NCBI GenBank assembly: GCA_030146405.1
Contig: JASLBS010000280.1
Coordinates: 1 to 15,601, forward strand
Direction of reading: 5' to 3'
Length of the DNA stretch: 15,601 nt
Source of the DNA: Arthrobacter sp.
GTDB taxonomy: Bacteria; Actinomycetota; Actinomycetes; Actinomycetales; Micrococcaceae
Each line of letters starts with the position of its first letter. The first letter of the stretch is position 1. The notes beneath the pieces are model-generated. The model saw nothing but the letters and a program-made list of their open reading frames with translations. It was not told the origin of the DNA and made no database searches. Made by a program: the position numbers and the translations under genes. Below, in pieces: positions 13,093 to 15,601 of the stretch.

Positions 13093-13938
13093 GTGAGCTC
13101 ACCCCTGAACCTCGCCTCCGAGCCCACCGCGCAGCGGCCCCGACGACTGCTGATCGTCCTCGGTGGGGCGTTGATCGTGGCCACCTACCTGTTCCTCGTC
13201 ATCGTGCAACCGGCCGAGATCGCCGGTGGCATGGGCAGCACGGCCTCGCTCGTCTCGCTCTTCGGTTTCCTCGGTGGCGGAGCGCTGCTGGTCGCGGGGA
13301 TCCTGCCGATGCTGAGCACCAGCTCGCTCGTGGTCATGCCGCTCGGGATCGCCCTGAACATCGCGATCGGGCAGGTCGCGGGATCACTGGGTATGCAGAT
13401 CTACCTGGATGCGATCGGCACGGTCCTCGTGGCCGTTCTCGCCGGTCCTGCAGCCGGAGCAGCCACCGGCGCCCTCAGCAACGCGATCTGGGGGCTCTTC
13501 AATCCCTTCGCCCTGCCCTTCGCCGCCGGCGCCGCGCTGATCGGGCTGCTCGCCGGGATGGCCGCCAAGTACGGCGCGTTCCGCCGCGTGTACCTGGCGC
13601 CGGTGGCAGGCCTGGTGGTCGGGGCGATCGGTGGGCTCGTGGCCGCACCGGTGGCCGTGTTCATGTTCGGTGCCGCCGGTACCTTCGGGACCAACGCGAT
13701 CATCGCCGTGTTCCGGTCCATGGGTGACAAACTGCTCGTCGCCGCCACCAAGCAGGGGTTGCTGTCCGATTCCGTGGACAAGATCGTGGTATTCGTCCTG
13801 GTGGCCCTGATCGTCTACGCACTGCCCCGCCGCGCCGTGCAGCAGTTCCCCTTCGCGCGGACCCACCGCGTGCTCGGGCACCGGTCCGGAGCCGACGGGG
13901 TGCCACCGGCCCGCGGAAGTGCCGGCCCCGACGCCTGA
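13093..13938 (+). CDS. ECF transporter substrate-binding membrane (S) component
   Basis: An integral membrane protein of 281 residues, the part of an energy-coupling-factor importer that binds the substrate. Hydrophobic segments lie near 18-39, 51-73, 77-97, 104-125, 139-157, 167-193 and 230-246. The YLDAIGTVLVAVLAGP block (104-119) followed by ALSNAIWGLFNP (127-138) is like the conserved segment of several uncharacterised ECF S components. A hydrophilic C-terminal tail of about 30 residues is left. The GTG start has AGGA about 5 nt upstream. EcfT follows 3 nt later and an ATPase after that, making a dedicated (group I) ECF cassette. The neighbouring nucleoside hydrolase suggests a nucleoside or nucleoside-derived vitamin precursor as substrate, but I cannot assign a known S family such as YkoE, ThiW or QueT with confidence. 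Confidence 0.82.
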   Translation: MSSPLNLASEPTAQRPRRLLIVLGGALIVATYLFLVIVQPAEIAGGMGSTASLVSLFGFLGGGALLVAGILPMLSTSSLVVMPLGIALNIAIGQVAGSLGMQIYLDAIGTVLVAVLAGPAAGAATGALSNAIWGLFNPFALPFAAGAALIGLLAGMAAKYGAFRRVYLAPVAGLVVGAIGGLVAAPVAVFMFGAAGTFGTNAIIAVFRSMGDKLLVAATKQGLLSDSVDKIVVFVLVALIVYALPRRAVQQFPFARTHRVLGHRSGADGVPPARGSAGPDA

Positions 13939-13941
13939 GCC

Positions 13942-14688
13942 ATGCCCCGCCGCAGGATCTTCGACCCCCTGACCGAGCTGTTCGCCGCAGTGCTGCTGGT
14001 GGTCCTCGTCCTCGTGGTGAACCGCTGGGAGTTCTCGCTCGGCGTCCTGGTGCTCGTCGTGCTCCCCGCGGTCCTGCTGTCCGGGAAACCCCGGCAGATC
14101 GGCATCGCACTCGCCGTCATCGCGGGCCCTCTGCTCCTCTCCTCCTTCCTCCTCCATGGTCTGTTCTTCCCCGAGGGCGGCACCGTCCTCGCCGTCCTCG
14201 GCCCGGCCCGGGTGACCTCGGAGGGCCTGTTCTTCGCAGCGGTCATGGGCCTGCGCATGACCGTCTTCTCCGCCGTGCTGCTCACGGCCGCCATGACGCT
14301 GGACATCCCCCGGTTCCTCGCGGCCATGACCCACCGCGGCTGGAACCGGAAGCTCGTCTTCATCATCGGTTCCGCGCTCGGGCTCATCCCCCACGTGGCA
14401 CTGCGCGCACGGCAGATCACGCGGGCCCAGCAGGCTCGCGGACTCGTGGTGGGGCGCAGCCCGGTGTCCCGCGCACGTGCGTTGCTGATGGTCACCACTC
14501 CGCTCGTGATCGGGCTCCTCGTCGACGCGTCGGAGCGCACGCGCATGCTCGAGGCCCGAGGTTTCTCCTCACCCGGCACCCGGACGAGTTACCTGCCGGA
14601 CACGGACTCCGCCTCCCAGCGCACGGTGCGCCTGGTGATGGTCGGCGTCGTCGCGCTCTTCTCGGTCACCTGGCTGGTGCTCGCGTGA
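13942..14688 (+). CDS. ecfT: ECF transporter transmembrane coupling protein EcfT
   Basis: The 248-residue membrane scaffold joining the S component to the ATPases. Hydrophobic segments lie at about 12-27, 31-47, 53-75, 95-118 and at the C-terminus (230-248). The cytoplasmic coupling region holds the two Ala-Arg-Gly signatures of the family, A165-R166-G167 (QQARGL) and A205-R206-G207 (EARGF), which dock into the ATPase grooves; both are intact. Its ATG is 3 nt after the S-component stop and its TGA overlaps the ATPase ATG by one base, so all three are made from one message. Family is certain; the substrate depends on the S component. Confidence 0.94.
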   Translation: MPRRRIFDPLTELFAAVLLVVLVLVVNRWEFSLGVLVLVVLPAVLLSGKPRQIGIALAVIAGPLLLSSFLLHGLFFPEGGTVLAVLGPARVTSEGLFFAAVMGLRMTVFSAVLLTAAMTLDIPRFLAAMTHRGWNRKLVFIIGSALGLIPHVALRARQITRAQQARGLVVGRSPVSRARALLMVTTPLVIGLLVDASERTRMLEARGFSSPGTRTSYLPDTDSASQRTVRLVMVGVVALFSVTWLVLA

Positions 14689-15601
14689 TGCGCCTGGAGT
14701 GCGCCTCGTTCGCCTACGACGACGGCGGCACACCGGCCCTGGCGGATCTCACCCTCGAGGTGGGGGCGGGGGAGTACGTGGTGGTGGCCGGAGCGTCCGG
14801 GTCGGGGAAGACCACGCTGGCGCGGCTCCTCGCCGGACAGACCGGCGGCGACGCCGGGGCGGTGTTCCGTGGATCGCTCACGCTGGAAGCCGAGACCATC
14901 ACGTTCTCCGGCGGCCCGGACGATCCCCGCATCGACCCCGCCGCCTGGAGCGCCGCCGTCGCCCACGTTGCACAGGGCGCGTGGGGGCAGCTGTCCATGA
15001 TGTCCGCGACCGTGGGCGAGGAGATCGCCTTCGGTCCGTCCAACCGGGGGGTCCCTCCCGGTGAACTGGCGCACCTGGTGGACCAGGTCGCCGCCGCACT
15101 CGGGCTCACGCCCCTGCTTGCCCGGGATCCGCGGCGCCTCTCGGGAGGCCAACTGCAGCGCACCATCATCGCGGCGGCGATGGTGCAGCGGCCGCGGTTC
15201 CTCGTCCTCGACGAACCCTTCCAGGGGCTCGACGACGTCGCCGCGGCGGAGGTGGCGGCGACGCTGGACGCGCTCAGGGCGGATGGCACCGGCGTCGTGG
15301 TCTGTGCACCGATGCTGCCCTGGAGCGCACCCCAGGGTGCCCGCGCCCTCGCGCTCGCCGACGGGCACCCCGTGTTCGAGGGGCTGCTGACCGAAGCGCG
15401 CCGGGCGGGTCTCCTGCGTTACGGTATCGGCGTTGCCGGCGAGGCCCCGGGTCCCGGGCCCGACACCGTCCGGGCTCCGGTCGATCCTGCGGGCGCCGAA
15501 CTCGTCTCGCTGCAGGACGTCCACTTCTCCTATCCGAAGGACGCGGGCGCGAAGGAAGTGCCCGCGGGTCTCTCCGGGGTCGATCTCTCGGTGCGGGCGG
15601 G
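14688..15601 (+). CDS. ECF transporter ATPase, fused tandem NBD type, partial (3' end off window)
   Basis: The cytosolic ATP-hydrolysing subunit of the ECF importer, 304 codons to the right edge. The first nucleotide-binding domain is complete: Walker A GASGSGKTT (35-43), Q-loop Q96, signature LSGGQ (151-155) and Walker B FLVLDE (171-176, catalytic E176). After a linker (about 245-270), a second domain begins (LVSLQDVHFSYP, about 272-283), so this is one chain carrying two ABC domains, like YkoD, rather than separate EcfA1 and EcfA2. Where an H-loop histidine is expected after Walker B, domain 1 reads VVVCAPMLP with no His, so this site may be catalytically degenerate. The ATG at 14688 overlaps the EcfT stop by one base. 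Confidence 0.93.
   Translation, partial: MRLECASFAYDDGGTPALADLTLEVGAGEYVVVAGASGSGKTTLARLLAGQTGGDAGAVFRGSLTLEAETITFSGGPDDPRIDPAAWSAAVAHVAQGAWGQLSMMSATVGEEIAFGPSNRGVPPGELAHLVDQVAAALGLTPLLARDPRRLSGGQLQRTIIAAAMVQRPRFLVLDEPFQGLDDVAAAEVAATLDALRADGTGVVVCAPMLPWSAPQGARALALADGHPVFEGLLTEARRAGLLRYGIGVAGEAPGPGPDTVRAPVDPAGAELVSLQDVHFSYPKDAGAKEVPAGLSGVDLSVRA

Overview
The window is high-GC DNA (about two thirds G+C by eye) whose genes look actinobacterial. The best single marker is a resuscitation-promoting factor with one Rpf domain and one C-terminal LysM, the same layout as Micrococcus luteus Rpf. Together with a long actinobacterial-type aconitase and a fused tandem-ATPase ECF transporter, this suggests an Arthrobacter-like member of the Micrococcaceae. 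The genus is an inference; there is no rRNA or other decisive marker. No insertion sequences, phage genes, CRISPR arrays, tRNAs or rRNAs were seen.

Layout, left to right. (1) 1-2933: a type III polyketide synthase and a class I SAM-dependent methyltransferase overlap by 4 bp on the minus strand, and the methyltransferase runs off the left edge. A stress-type short-chain dehydrogenase (SDR) diverges from them on the plus strand. (2) 3091-4655: a probable secreted lipoprotein converges on the rpf gene, with a long-stem terminator between them. rpf has a long, structured, gene-free leader. (3) 5064-7248: a glutathione-independent formaldehyde dehydrogenase (minus) diverges from a second SDR (plus). 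(4) 7255-8123: a short acidic disordered protein (minus) diverges from a small DUF1508/YegP-like protein (plus). (5) 8236-11079: aconitase, with two dyad-symmetric sites over its likely promoter and a strong hairpin after it. (6) 11201 to the right edge: a GntR/FCD regulator, a nucleoside hydrolase, an ECF S component, EcfT, and an ECF ATPase cut by the right edge.

How the genes work together. The polyketide synthase and methyltransferase form a small specialised-metabolite unit (polyketide assembly, then methylation). Regulator, hydrolase and ECF transporter read as one uptake-and-cleavage cassette for a nucleoside or a nucleoside-like vitamin precursor. Aconitase is central metabolism (TCA cycle). 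The regulator sits directly after it, where corynebacteria carry the TetR repressor AcnR, so whether the GntR protein controls aconitase, the nucleoside genes, or both is the main open question. The best leads are the palindromes at the aconitase promoter, the rpf leader, the nucleoside-hydrolase/ECF cassette, and the missing H-loop histidine in the first ECF ATPase domain.
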